Source: Leifsonia williamsii
GTDB taxonomy: Bacteria > Actinomycetota > Actinomycetes > Actinomycetales > Microbacteriaceae
Direction of reading: 5' to 3'
DNA: 64,000 bases
Assembly: GCF_030433685.1 (NCBI RefSeq)
Contig: NZ_JAROCF010000001.1
Span: 930,001-994,000 of the forward strand
Below, one piece after another: positions 9,446 through 17,294 of this stretch. The stretch's first letter is position 1. Each line of letters opens with the position of its first letter. Below the pieces are notes generated by a model, which did no database searches, was not told the origin of the DNA, and worked only from the letters and a program-made list of their open reading frames with translations. The position numbers and the translations under genes are program-made.

Positions 9446-9451
9446 GCGGCA

Positions 9452-9877
9452 TCAGCCCCCTTCGACGACCGACCGCAGCGACTCCAGCGTCATGCCCCAG
9501 TTGCCGCTCATCCGCTCGGCCTCCGCCGCGTCGGCGCAGCCGCCCTGCGTGACCGTGACGAGCGTCGCGTCGCCCTCGGTCGAGAGCAGGTACGAGACCG
9601 TCTGGTAGTTCTCGGGGACGTCGGGCTTGCCGCTGAGCGGGCTGTAGTAGGTCGAGACGAGCCGGTCGTCCGGCACCACCTCGAGCAGCGTGCCGTGGTC
9701 CTCGTACGGCGCGCCCTCCCACTCCCCGCGGTAGACGATCGGGCTGCCCTCCTGCCAGTCGGTCTCGACCTTCGTGCCGAACATGAACCGCGAGATCGTC
9801 TCGGGGTCGGTCAGCGCCCGCCACACGGCGGAGCGGTCGGCGTCGATGCGGATGCTGGCGCGTGCTGTCTCGCTCAT
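9452..9877 (-). CDS. SRPBCC/AHSA1-like protein
   Basis: 141 residues from the ATG at 9877, which follows a GGAGG ribosome binding site; the frame stays open upstream but that extension overlaps the Lrp gene and is not real. The START-like fold is seen in ASIRIDADRSAVWRALTDPE, the paired strands with WEGAPYEDHGTLLEVVPDD, and the long C-terminal helix MSGNWGMTLESLRSVVEGG. These proteins act as activators of chaperones, cyclases or small-ligand carriers; the ligand is unknown. It lies 74 nt after the Lrp/AsnC gene on the same strand but has its own ribosome binding site, so co-transcription is possible but not required. Confidence 0.85.
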   Translation of the reverse strand: MSETARASIRIDADRSAVWRALTDPETISRFMFGTKVETDWQEGSPIVYRGEWEGAPYEDHGTLLEVVPDDRLVSTYYSPLSGKPDVPENYQTVSYLLSTEGDATLVTVTQGGCADAAEAERMSGNWGMTLESLRSVVEGG

Positions 9878-9951
9878 GCTCACAGCCTCCACCCGATGGC
9901 GGTGCGGATCTTGAACGATCGCGACAGGAGGCCGCGGTGCCGTGCGAGATG

Positions 9952-10389
9952 TCAGGCGTTGCCGCGGTTGATGAGCCGGGACAGCACGATGGCGCTGCGG
10001 GTGTGGTCGACGTTGGGCGCGAGCCGCACCTTCTCGAGGGCCGCCTCCAGGCTCGGGATGTCGCGCGAGCGGATGTGGACGATGGCGTCCGCGCTGCCCG
10101 TCACCGTGCCCGCGTCGACGACCTCGGGCACGGCGGAGAGGATGCGGAGCAGCTCCTCCGGCGACACCGTGCCGCGGCAGAACAGCTCGACGTACGCCTC
10201 CGTGCTCATGCCGTCGATCGCCGGGTCGACCTGGATGGTGAAGCCGCGGATCACCCCGTCGGCGACCAGGCGGTCGACGCGGCGCTTGACGGCGGAGGCG
10301 GACAGCCCGACCACCGAGCCGATGTCGCCGTAGCCGGCGCGCGCGTTCTGACGGAGCAGATCGAGGATGCTGCGATCGAGGTTGTCCAC
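9952..10389 (-). CDS. Lrp/AsnC-family transcriptional regulator
   Basis: 145 residues from GTG at 10389. The N-terminal winged helix contains LDRSILDLLRQNARAGYGDI and the recognition region GLSASAVKRRVDRL. The C-terminal RAM/ligand domain has the FTIQVDPAIDG strand and TGSADAIVHIRSRD. An upstream in-frame ATG (10419) would add 10 residues. GTG is preferred because TATGCT lies exactly 6 nt upstream (10396-10401), which would give a leaderless message. It is divergent from the DDAH-like and rocD genes, the expected arrangement for a local regulator sensing arginine or ornithine. The role is inferred from position. Confidence 0.9.
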   Translation of the reverse strand: MDNLDRSILDLLRQNARAGYGDIGSVVGLSASAVKRRVDRLVADGVIRGFTIQVDPAIDGMSTEAYVELFCRGTVSPEELLRILSAVPEVVDAGTVTGSADAIVHIRSRDIPSLEAALEKVRLAPNVDHTRSAIVLSRLINRGNA

Positions 10390-10431
10390 GGCGCAAGCAT
10401 ACGGTGGATCGTTGCGCATTCACCCCGGTAT

Positions 10432-10471
10432 CGCTTGAATTTTGCGCTTGAACGCAAGGGATCGCTATGGA
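10432..10471 (+). promoter_or_regulatory. Promoter and operator of the ddaH-like/rocD operon
   Basis: TTGCGCTTGAACGCAA (10442-10457) is a near-perfect 16-bp palindrome. The sequence CGCTTGAA occurs twice as a direct repeat (10432-10439 and 10446-10453). Its left half can serve as a -35 element (TTGCGC, 10442-10447), with TATGGA (10466-10471) as -10 at an 18-nt spacing. An Lrp-type dimer on the palindrome would therefore cover the -35 element. A start of transcription near 10478 also implies that translation begins at 10503, not at the ATG at 10467. Confidence 0.55.
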
Positions 10472-10502
10472 TTCGCTGTGCGGGGAGGAGAACACTGGCC
10501 GC

Positions 10503-11393
10503 ATGTCGATCGCTGACGAGGATGTGCGGCCGGAGCCGGAAGCGGCGGCCGTACGCTCGCCGCGGCACAGGACGGTGCTGATGTGCCGCCCCGAGCACTT
10601 CGCGGTCGTCTACCGGATCAACCCGTGGATGGACCCGGCCCGGCCGACCGACACCGCCCTCGCCGTGCGCCAGTGGGAGCAGCTGCGCGGCGTCTACCTC
10701 GACCTCGGCTTCGACGTGGAGCTCATCGACCCGCTCCCCGGCCTGCCCGACATGGTCTACGCGGCGAACGGCGGCTTCGTGCTGGGCAACGTGGCGTACG
10801 GCGCGAGCTTCGTCCACCCGCAGCGACGGGCGGAGGGCCCCGCGTACCTCGAGTGGTTCCGCGCCAACGGGTTCGAGACGGTCGAGCCGGCGGAGGTGAA
10901 CGAGGGGGAGGGGGACTTCCTCGTCGTGGGCGACGCGATCCTGGCGGGCACCGGCTTCCGCAGCACCGACGCCAGCCATCGCGAGCTGGAGGCGATCATG
11001 GGCAGGCCCGTGCTCACCCTCCGGCTGACCCACCCGGACTACTACCACCTGGACACCGCCCTGACCGTGCTCGACGAGACGCCGGGACACGAGCACATCG
11101 CGTACCTGCCCTCCGCCTTCGACGAGCCGAGCCGGACGCTGCTGCGCGAGCGGTTCCCCGACGCGATCCTCGTCGCCGAGGAGGATGCGGCCGTGCTCGG
11201 TCTCAACGCCTTCTCGAACGGTCGTGACGTGGTGATCGCCGCGCGCGCCACCGGGTTCGCTGCGCAGCTGCGCGAGCACGGCTACACCCCCATCGGCGTC
11301 GACCTCTCCGAGCTGCTGCGGGGCGGGGGCGGCGTCAAGTGCTGCACCCTCGAGCTCCGCCGGAGCCGGACCGAGCCGAAGGAGACGCGATGA
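10503..11393 (+). CDS. DDAH / arginine-dihydrolase-like guanidino hydrolase
   Basis: 296 residues of the guanidino-group-modifying superfamily (DDAH, arginine deiminase, arginine dihydrolase). The alpha/beta propeller shows MCRPEHFAVVYRINPWMD near the N-terminus, substrate-binding DMVYAANGGF, catalytic His182 in YYHLDTALT and nucleophile Cys280 in GGGVKCCTLELRR. The start at 10503 is preceded by GGGGAGG at a slightly long spacing; ATG 10467 would lie inside the proposed promoter. Its stop overlaps the rocD start (ATGA). DDAH makes citrulline plus dimethylamine, whereas RocD needs ornithine. The INPWM-type motif and context therefore make arginine dihydrolase activity (arginine to ornithine, ammonia and CO2) a serious alternative. 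Confidence 0.85.
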   Translation: MSIADEDVRPEPEAAAVRSPRHRTVLMCRPEHFAVVYRINPWMDPARPTDTALAVRQWEQLRGVYLDLGFDVELIDPLPGLPDMVYAANGGFVLGNVAYGASFVHPQRRAEGPAYLEWFRANGFETVEPAEVNEGEGDFLVVGDAILAGTGFRSTDASHRELEAIMGRPVLTLRLTHPDYYHLDTALTVLDETPGHEHIAYLPSAFDEPSRTLLRERFPDAILVAEEDAAVLGLNAFSNGRDVVIAARATGFAAQLREHGYTPIGVDLSELLRGGGGVKCCTLELRRSRTEPKETR

Positions 11394-12643
11394 GCACGAC
11401 GACCGGCGACGGGGCGCAGACCGAGTCGCAGACGCAGGCAGAGTCGCAGACGCAGGCCATCGCCCGCGAGGCGGCCCACCTCGCGCACAACTACCACCCC
11501 CTCCCCGTGGTCATCGCCTCCGGGGAGGGCGCCTGGGTGACCGACATCGGGGGCCGCCGCTACCTCGACTGCCTCGCCGCCTACTCCGCGGTGAACTTCG
11601 GCCACTCCAACCCGGTGCTGCTGGAGGCCGCCCGCGCACAGCTGGACCGCATCACCCTCACCAGTCGCGCCTTCCACAACGACCGGCTCGGCCCCTTCGC
11701 CGAGGACCTCGCTCGCCTGGCGCACAAGGAGTTGGTCCTCCCGATGAACACCGGCGCCGAGGCCGTCGAGTCGGCGGTGAAGGTCGCGCGCGCCTGGGGC
11801 TACCGCGTCAAGGGCGTCGGCGCCGGCCGCGCGAACATCGTCGTGATGGCGGGCAACTTCCACGGCCGCACGACGACGATCGTCGGCTTCTCGGACGATC
11901 CGCAGGCCCGCGACGACTTCGGTCCGTATACGCCGGGCTTCCGTACCGTGCCGTACGGAGACGTGGAGGCGCTCGCGGCGGCGATCGACGAGGACTCCGT
12001 CGCCGTGCTGGTCGAGCCGGTGCAGGGGGAGGCCGGGATCATCCTCCCGCCTCCCGGCTACCTCGCCGGGGTGCGCGAGCTGTGCGACCGGCGCCGGGTG
12101 CTGTTCGTCGCGGACGAGATCCAATCGGGCCTGGGCCGCACGGGTTCGACGTTCGCGTGCGACCTGGCCGGCGTGACGCCCGACCTGTATCTGCTGGGCA
12201 AGGCGCTCGGCGGCGGGATCGTGCCGGTGTCGGCGGTCGTCGGCGACGCCGCCGTGCTCGGCGTGCTGCGCCCGGGCGAGCACGGCTCGACCTTCGGCGG
12301 CAACCCGCTGGGCGCGGCGATCGGCAGCGCGGTGGTGGCGATGCTGGCGACAGGGGAGCCGCAAGCGCGCGCAGCAGCGCTCGGCGTCCTCCTGCGCGAG
12401 CGGCTCGAGGGCCTGGTCGGCCACGGGGTGGAGGCGGTGCGCTGCGTCGGCCTGTGGGCGGGCATCGACATCGATCCCGCGCTCGGCACCGGACGCCGGA
12501 TCTGCGAGCTGCTGATGGAGCGCGGCGTGCTCGCGAAGGACACCCACGGCTCCACCATCCGGCTCGCGCCTCCGCTCGTCGTCGAGGAGGCCGATCTGGC
12601 CTGGGCGCTTGACCAGCTGGAGGCCGTGCTCGCGAGCGCGTGA
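11390..12643 (+). CDS. rocD: Ornithine aminotransferase
   Basis: 417 residues, a fold-type I class III aminotransferase. It moves the delta-amino group of ornithine to 2-oxoglutarate, giving glutamate-5-semialdehyde. Visible features: N-terminal YLDCLAAYSAVNFGHSN, the PLP phosphate-binding region NTGAEAVESAVKVAR, VEPVQGEAGI, FVADEIQSGLGRTG and the PLP lysine K271 in LYLLGKALGGG. The first 25 residues are a Gln/Thr-rich tail containing the repeat ESQTQA twice, outside the enzyme fold. It is translationally coupled to the DDAH-like gene by ATGA. The product cyclises to P5C, the substrate of the C-terminal half of PutA encoded 6 kb upstream. Confidence 0.92.
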   Translation: MSTTTGDGAQTESQTQAESQTQAIAREAAHLAHNYHPLPVVIASGEGAWVTDIGGRRYLDCLAAYSAVNFGHSNPVLLEAARAQLDRITLTSRAFHNDRLGPFAEDLARLAHKELVLPMNTGAEAVESAVKVARAWGYRVKGVGAGRANIVVMAGNFHGRTTTIVGFSDDPQARDDFGPYTPGFRTVPYGDVEALAAAIDEDSVAVLVEPVQGEAGIILPPPGYLAGVRELCDRRRVLFVADEIQSGLGRTGSTFACDLAGVTPDLYLLGKALGGGIVPVSAVVGDAAVLGVLRPGEHGSTFGGNPLGAAIGSAVVAMLATGEPQARAAALGVLLRERLEGLVGHGVEAVRCVGLWAGIDIDPALGTGRRICELLMERGVLAKDTHGSTIRLAPPLVVEEADLAWALDQLEAVLASA

Positions 12644-12683
12644 CCCCTCCCCGCGCGCCGCCCGCGGTGGCACCATGTGCGCC

Positions 12684-14159
12684 ATGAGCGACTCGGAGCA
12701 GGTGACGCAGCCGCACGACACGCGCAACGATCGCGGCTTCTTCGGGCAGCCGCGCCCGCTCGCGAGCGTGTTCGGCGTGGAGATGTGGGAGCGGTTCTCG
12801 TTCTACGGGATGCAGGGCATCCTCCTCATCTACCTCTACTACAGCGCGGAACGCGGGGGCCTCGGCGTGCCGGAGGCGACCGCCGCCGGCATCGTCGGGG
12901 CGTACGGCGGCGCGGTGTACTTCTCGACCATCCTGGGCGCCTGGCTCGCCGACCGGGTGTTCGGCTCGGAGCGCATCCTGTTCTGGAGCGCCGTCGTCAT
13001 CATGGCGGGCCACATCTCGCTCGCACTGCTGCCCGGGTTCACCGGCGTCATCGTCGGCCTGATCTGCGTCGCGATCGGCAGCGGCGGGCTCAAGGCCAAC
13101 GCCACCCGCATCGTCGGCACCCTCTACGACGAGCACGACCCGCGGCGCGACGCGGGCTTCTCGCTGTTCTACCTGGGCATCAACCTCGGCGCGTTCCTCG
13201 GGCCGCTGCTGACCGGCCTGCTGCAGACGACGCTCGGCTTCCACTGGGGCTTCGGGCTCGCAGCGGTCGGCATGGCGATCGGCCTCATCCAGTACTCGTT
13301 CGGCCGCAAGCGCCTGCCGGACCGGGCGCGGGAGGTGCCGCATCCGCTGCCGCGCAGCCGGTATCCGCTGATGATCGTGCTGGCCATCGTGGCGGTGGTG
13401 ATACTCGTGGTGCTCGTCCTCACCGGCCTGATCAACGCGGACAACATCGCGCTCTGGGTGATCGGCCTCGTGGTGGCGGCGGCCATCGCGTACTTCGTGG
13501 TGATCCTCGGCTCGCGGCTGGTCAGCGCCGACGAGCGCAGCCGCGTCGTCGCCTTCATCCCGCTGTTCATCGTCAACGCGGTCTTCTGGTCCCTGTACCA
13601 GCAGCAGTTCACCGTCGTGACGATCTACTCGGACAAGCGCCTGAACCGCGACATCTTCGGCTGGGAGTTCCCGGTCTCGTGGGTGCAGTCGATCAACCCG
13701 ATCTTCATCATCGTGCTGTCGGGCGTGTTCGCGGCGATCTGGACGAAGTGGGGCGAGAAGCAGCCGTCGACGCCGCTCAAGTTCGCGGCGGGCACGGTCT
13801 TCATGGGGCTCGCGTTCTGGCTGTTCCTGATCTGGGCGGGTGGAGGCGCCAACAGCACGCCGGTGCTCGCGATCGTCGGCATCCTCCTCGTCTTCACGGT
13901 CGCGGAGCTGCTGATCTCGCCGATCGGGCTCTCGGCGTCGACGAAGCTCGCACCACGGCCGTTCCAGGCGCAGATGGTGGCCCTGTACTTCCTGTCGGTG
14001 GCGCTCGGCACCGCGATGGCCGGACAGCTCGCGAAGCTGTACTCGCCCGACAACGAAGGGGTGTACTTCAGCATCATCGGGCTCGTGGCGGTGATCGTCG
14101 GCGTCGCGCTGGCCCTGGTCAGCCGGTGGGTGCTGCGGCTGATGCGCGGGGTGCGGTAG
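12684..14159 (+). CDS. POT-family proton-dependent oligopeptide transporter
   Basis: About 491 residues with 12 or more membrane segments. The POT family imports di- and tripeptides with protons. The N-terminal EMWERFSFYGM is the ExxER(F)xxYG proton-coupling motif of helix 1, and FSLFYLGINLGAFLGPLLTG is the PTR2 signature. The central loop between the two six-helix bundles carries DRAREVPHPLPRSR. In-frame starts exist at 12675 and 12684; 12684 is preferred because CACCAT precedes it by 7 nt, matching the leaderless pattern nearby. It follows rocD by 40 nt and could supply peptide-derived arginine and proline to the adjacent catabolic genes. Confidence 0.9.
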   Translation: MSDSEQVTQPHDTRNDRGFFGQPRPLASVFGVEMWERFSFYGMQGILLIYLYYSAERGGLGVPEATAAGIVGAYGGAVYFSTILGAWLADRVFGSERILFWSAVVIMAGHISLALLPGFTGVIVGLICVAIGSGGLKANATRIVGTLYDEHDPRRDAGFSLFYLGINLGAFLGPLLTGLLQTTLGFHWGFGLAAVGMAIGLIQYSFGRKRLPDRAREVPHPLPRSRYPLMIVLAIVAVVILVVLVLTGLINADNIALWVIGLVVAAAIAYFVVILGSRLVSADERSRVVAFIPLFIVNAVFWSLYQQQFTVVTIYSDKRLNRDIFGWEFPVSWVQSINPIFIIVLSGVFAAIWTKWGEKQPSTPLKFAAGTVFMGLAFWLFLIWAGGGANSTPVLAIVGILLVFTVAELLISPIGLSASTKLAPRPFQAQMVALYFLSVALGTAMAGQLAKLYSPDNEGVYFSIIGLVAVIVGVALALVSRWVLRLMRGVR

Positions 14160-14190
14160 GGCCGTCCAGCCTGTCCGGCATACTGGGTCG

Positions 14191-14838
14191 ATGGCCTCCG
14201 TCATCGCCGTCTGCCGTGTCGACCAGCTGCTGCACGACTCCAGCTACATCGGCGTCACCGCGATCGACAAGCGGCCGGTGTCGCGGCGGCTCAAGGTGCG
14301 GCCGTACGGGCTCCACGGCGACGTGCAGGCCGACCGCAAGCACCACGGCGGCCCGACGAAGGCGCTGTACGTCTACGCCGAGGAGGACGCCGCGTTCTGG
14401 GCCGGCGAGCTCGGCCGCGACATCCCGCCGGGCCTGTTCGGCGAGAACCTGCGGCTCGGCGGGCTCGACGTGAACGCGGCCGAGATCGGCGAGCGCTGGC
14501 GGATCGGCGAGCAGTTGGTCGTCGAGGTCACCTGCCCCCGCACGCCGTGCGCGACCTTCCAGCGCCGCATGGGCGAGGAGCAGTGGGTGCGCCGCTTCAC
14601 CGAGGCCGCGCGCCCCGGGCCGTATCTCTCGGTCGTGAAGTCGGGCGCGATCGGCGCGGGCGACGAGGTGGAGGTCGTCTCGCGTCCCGGCCACGGCGTC
14701 ACGATCGCGTCGTGGTTCGCCGCGGCGGACGCCGGGCAGGCCGACGCGCTGGAGGCGGCGGAGCGGGAGGGGCGCGTGACGCTCGTCCGCGAGATGCACG
14801 AGTCCATCGCCGCGGTCCGCAAGCGCACCTCCGCCTGA
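14191..14838 (+). CDS. MOSC domain protein (YiiM-like)
   Basis: 215 residues. The MOSC beta-barrel is recognised by LHGDVQADRKHHGGPTKALY, GENLRLGGLDVN, and the conserved cysteine region EVTCPRTPCATFQRRM, followed by the C-terminal helical hairpin typical of YiiM (VREMHESIAAVRKR). Family members bind the molybdenum cofactor sulphur through the conserved Cys; YiiM reduces N-hydroxylated compounds such as 6-hydroxylaminopurine, which is the likeliest role. CATACT ends 6 nt before the ATG and there is no Shine-Dalgarno sequence, so translation is probably leaderless and the gene stands alone. Confidence 0.88.
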   Translation: MASVIAVCRVDQLLHDSSYIGVTAIDKRPVSRRLKVRPYGLHGDVQADRKHHGGPTKALYVYAEEDAAFWAGELGRDIPPGLFGENLRLGGLDVNAAEIGERWRIGEQLVVEVTCPRTPCATFQRRMGEEQWVRRFTEAARPGPYLSVVKSGAIGAGDEVEVVSRPGHGVTIASWFAAADAGQADALEAAEREGRVTLVREMHESIAAVRKRTSA

Positions 14839-15013
14839 CGCCCGACGTCGGGAAACAAACGGGAAACGGAGCCGTAACGGACACTTCACGGCCCGAGTGT
14901 TGAAATCACTTGCATCAGAGCGGCTCGATAGGAAAGATAGTTTCATCAGCGCGGACAGGTTCCGCAACCGCCCCGGCTTCGGCGTTGAAGCCGGTACACC
15001 AAGGAGTCAGCAC
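14839..15013 (+). promoter_or_regulatory. Leader of the amino-sugar operon
   Basis: A 175-nt non-coding stretch with a lower GC content than its surroundings precedes the solute-binding protein. It contains TTGAAA (14900-14905), which could be a -35 element, and a GAAA/TTTC inverted repeat in GAAAGATAGTTTC (14932-14944), a candidate operator for the RpiR-type regulator of the operon. A strong AAGGAG ribosome binding site lies just before 15014. I could not identify a convincing -10 element. Confidence 0.35.
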
Positions 15014-16309
15014 ATGAAGAAGCGCTCTCTCTCCCTCGCCGCCCTCGCCATCGCCGCTCTGAGCCTCACGGCCTGCTCCGGCAACGGCGCGGCCGGCGGC
15101 GACGGGGGCCCGGTCGACGCGAAGGGCCAGAAACTCAGCGTCTGGATCATGCAGGGCACCAACCCGGATTCGACCGCCTTCTTCAAGGAGGTCGGAGACG
15201 AGTTCACGAAGGAGACCGGCGCGAAGCTCGACGTCCAGTTCGTGCAGTGGGCAGACGCTCACGACCGGTTCGTCACCTCCATCGCCGGCAACACCACGCC
15301 GGACGTCGCCGAGACCGGCACCACCTGGACCGCCGAGTTCGCGGACGCCGGCGCCCTCGCGCCGATCGGCGACTACGTGAAGAAGGCGGGCCTCGAGAAG
15401 GACCTGGTCGCGGGCCTCAAGGAGTCCGGCACCTACGACGGCGAGCTGTACGGCATGCCCTGGTACGCCGGCGTCCGCTCGCTCGTGTACCGGGCCGACG
15501 TGTTCCAGGAGCTCGGGCTCGACGCCCCGAAGAGCTGGGACGACATCGTCGCCGCCGGCGAGAAGATCAAGGCCGCCAAGCCCGACATGATCCCGTTCGC
15601 CGTCCCCGGCAACGCCGAGTTCGGCGTCTACCCGTGGGTCTGGGGCGCGGGCGGCGAGGTTGCGACCGAGAAGAAGGGCAAGTGGACCTCCGGCCTCGAC
15701 AGCGCCGAGTCGCGCGCGGGCATCGAGTTCTACACCGGCCTCGCCACGAAGCACGGCTTCTCGACCCCGGGTGCGACCACCTGGAAGGAGACCGACGTGC
15801 TCGACAACTTCAACCAAGGCAAGGTCGCCATGGCGATCCAGGGCTCCTGGACCCCGGCGACCATCGTGCAGAAGGCGCCGGAGCTGAAGGGCAAGATCGG
15901 CGCCACCCCGATCCCGGGCGAGAAGGAGGGCATCAGCCCGTCCGTGCTCGGCGGCTCGCACCTGAGCGTCTTCAACACCGCGAAGAACAAGGACCTGGCG
16001 TTCGCCTTCGTCAAGCTCATGACGACCGGGAAGTTCGCTGAGGAGTGGGCGTCGCAGACCGGCTACTTCTCGGGCCTCAACTCGCTGGTCACCAAGACCA
16101 TGGACTCCGACGACCCGCTGGTGAAGCCGTTCGCCACCCAGCTCGTCGACGGCGGCGCCTCGGTGCCGGTCACCCCGCAGTTCGGCGCGGTGCAGGCGAA
16201 GCAGACCACCAACGCCATGATCCAGTCGATCCTCTCCGGCCAGAAGTCGGTCGACGAGGCCACGTCCGACGCGGCCAAGGAGATGACCGGCCTGCTGAAC
16301 GACAAGTGA
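15014..16309 (+). CDS. Sugar ABC transporter substrate-binding lipoprotein (probable muropeptide sugar)
   Basis: 431 residues, family 1 extracellular solute-binding protein of CUT1 importers. A lipoprotein signal peptide (KKR n-region, lipobox LTAC, lipidated Cys21) is followed by mature sequence with KLSVWIMQGTNPDS, the ligand-contact regions GTTWTAEFADAG and GMPWYAGVRSLVYRAD, and WVWGAGGE. The start at 15014 has an AAGGAG ribosome binding site; a GTG at 14897 opens the same frame but has none. It is first in an operon with two permeases, AnmK, MurQ, RpiR and GH20, so the ligand is inferred to be MurNAc, anhydro-MurNAc or a GlcNAc-containing disaccharide. No ATPase is encoded here; a shared MsiK-like ATPase is expected elsewhere. 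Confidence 0.9.
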   Translation: MKKRSLSLAALAIAALSLTACSGNGAAGGDGGPVDAKGQKLSVWIMQGTNPDSTAFFKEVGDEFTKETGAKLDVQFVQWADAHDRFVTSIAGNTTPDVAETGTTWTAEFADAGALAPIGDYVKKAGLEKDLVAGLKESGTYDGELYGMPWYAGVRSLVYRADVFQELGLDAPKSWDDIVAAGEKIKAAKPDMIPFAVPGNAEFGVYPWVWGAGGEVATEKKGKWTSGLDSAESRAGIEFYTGLATKHGFSTPGATTWKETDVLDNFNQGKVAMAIQGSWTPATIVQKAPELKGKIGATPIPGEKEGISPSVLGGSHLSVFNTAKNKDLAFAFVKLMTTGKFAEEWASQTGYFSGLNSLVTKTMDSDDPLVKPFATQLVDGGASVPVTPQFGAVQAKQTTNAMIQSILSGQKSVDEATSDAAKEMTGLLNDK

Positions 16310-16313
16310 CGGC

Positions 16314-17294
16314 ATGACGGTCGACGTCCGCCCCGAGACCCCGGTCGCGCGCCCGTCGCGCGGCCGGGGCGCCGGGCCCTCCACCCCCTCCCGCCGCCGC
16401 CGTCGGCTCGTCGCCGCCGGCCGCCCCTGGCTGCTGCTCGCGCCCGCGCTGATCGTGCTGGCCGGCCTGCTGCTCTGGCCGCTCGTGCGCGTCGTGATCT
16501 TCTCGCTGCAGGACTACGGCCTGCGCGAGATCGTGAGCGGCCGCACCAACTTCATCGGCCTCCAGAACTACGTCGAGGTCTTCACCAACTCCACGCTGTG
16601 GGCGGTCGCCCTCCCGAACACGGTCGTGTTCGCCGTCCTCTCGGTGACGGGGACGGTCGTGCTCGGGACGCTGGTGGCGCTCCTCATGGCCAATCTCGGC
16701 CCGACCTGGCGGACCGTCGTCGGCAGCGCGATCATGATCGCGTGGGCGATGCCCGCGGTGACCGGCACATACGTCTGGATCTGGATCTTCGACGCCGACA
16801 ACGGCATCGTCAACGCCACGCTCAAGAACCTCGGGCTCATGCAGGAGCCGTTCAACTGGTTCACCAACCCGGTGAGCTTCTACGCGATCGTGCTGCTGAA
16901 CATCATCCACCACGGCTTCCCGTTCGTCGCGATCACCGTGCTCGCCGGTCTGCTCGGCGTTCCGAAGGAGATGCTGGAGGCCGCCGAGATGGACGGCGCC
17001 GGCCCGGTGCGGCGCTTCTTCTCGATCATCGTGCCGTCGCTCAAGCAGGTCTTCGCCGTCGTGATCATCCTGTCGACGATCTGGGACTTCAAGGTCTTCG
17101 CGCAGGTCTACCTGATGCCGGGAGGCTCCGGCTCCAACCGCCAGGTGCTCAACCTCGGCGTGTGGTCGTACGTGGAGTCGTTCGGGCAGAACCGCTACGG
17201 GTTCGGCTCGGCCATCGCGGTGCTGCTCACCCTCGTGCTGCTGGCCATCACGGTCGTCTACGTCCGCACCATGCTCAAGGAGGACAAGCTGTGA
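16314..17294 (+). CDS. CUT1 ABC transporter permease (MalF-like)
   Basis: 326 residues. A basic Arg/Pro-rich cytoplasmic N-terminus (about 1-40) precedes six predicted membrane helices. The EAA loop that contacts the ATPase is EAAEMDGAGPVRRFFSIIVP. LMPGGSGSNRQVLNLGVWSY resembles the substrate-path region seen in MalF-type permeases. It starts 4 nt after the binding-protein stop and overlaps the next permease start by 4 nt (GTGA), so the three are made together. Membrane partner of the amino-sugar importer. Confidence 0.92.
   Translation: MTVDVRPETPVARPSRGRGAGPSTPSRRRRRLVAAGRPWLLLAPALIVLAGLLLWPLVRVVIFSLQDYGLREIVSGRTNFIGLQNYVEVFTNSTLWAVALPNTVVFAVLSVTGTVVLGTLVALLMANLGPTWRTVVGSAIMIAWAMPAVTGTYVWIWIFDADNGIVNATLKNLGLMQEPFNWFTNPVSFYAIVLLNIIHHGFPFVAITVLAGLLGVPKEMLEAAEMDGAGPVRRFFSIIVPSLKQVFAVVIILSTIWDFKVFAQVYLMPGGSGSNRQVLNLGVWSYVESFGQNRYGFGSAIAVLLTLVLLAITVVYVRTMLKEDKL

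Noticed and set aside
10467..10502. Upstream ATG at 10467 as start of the DDAH-like gene
   Set aside because: This ATG lies within the proposed -10 element (TATGGA), so it would not be in the transcript; 10503 follows GGGGAGG.
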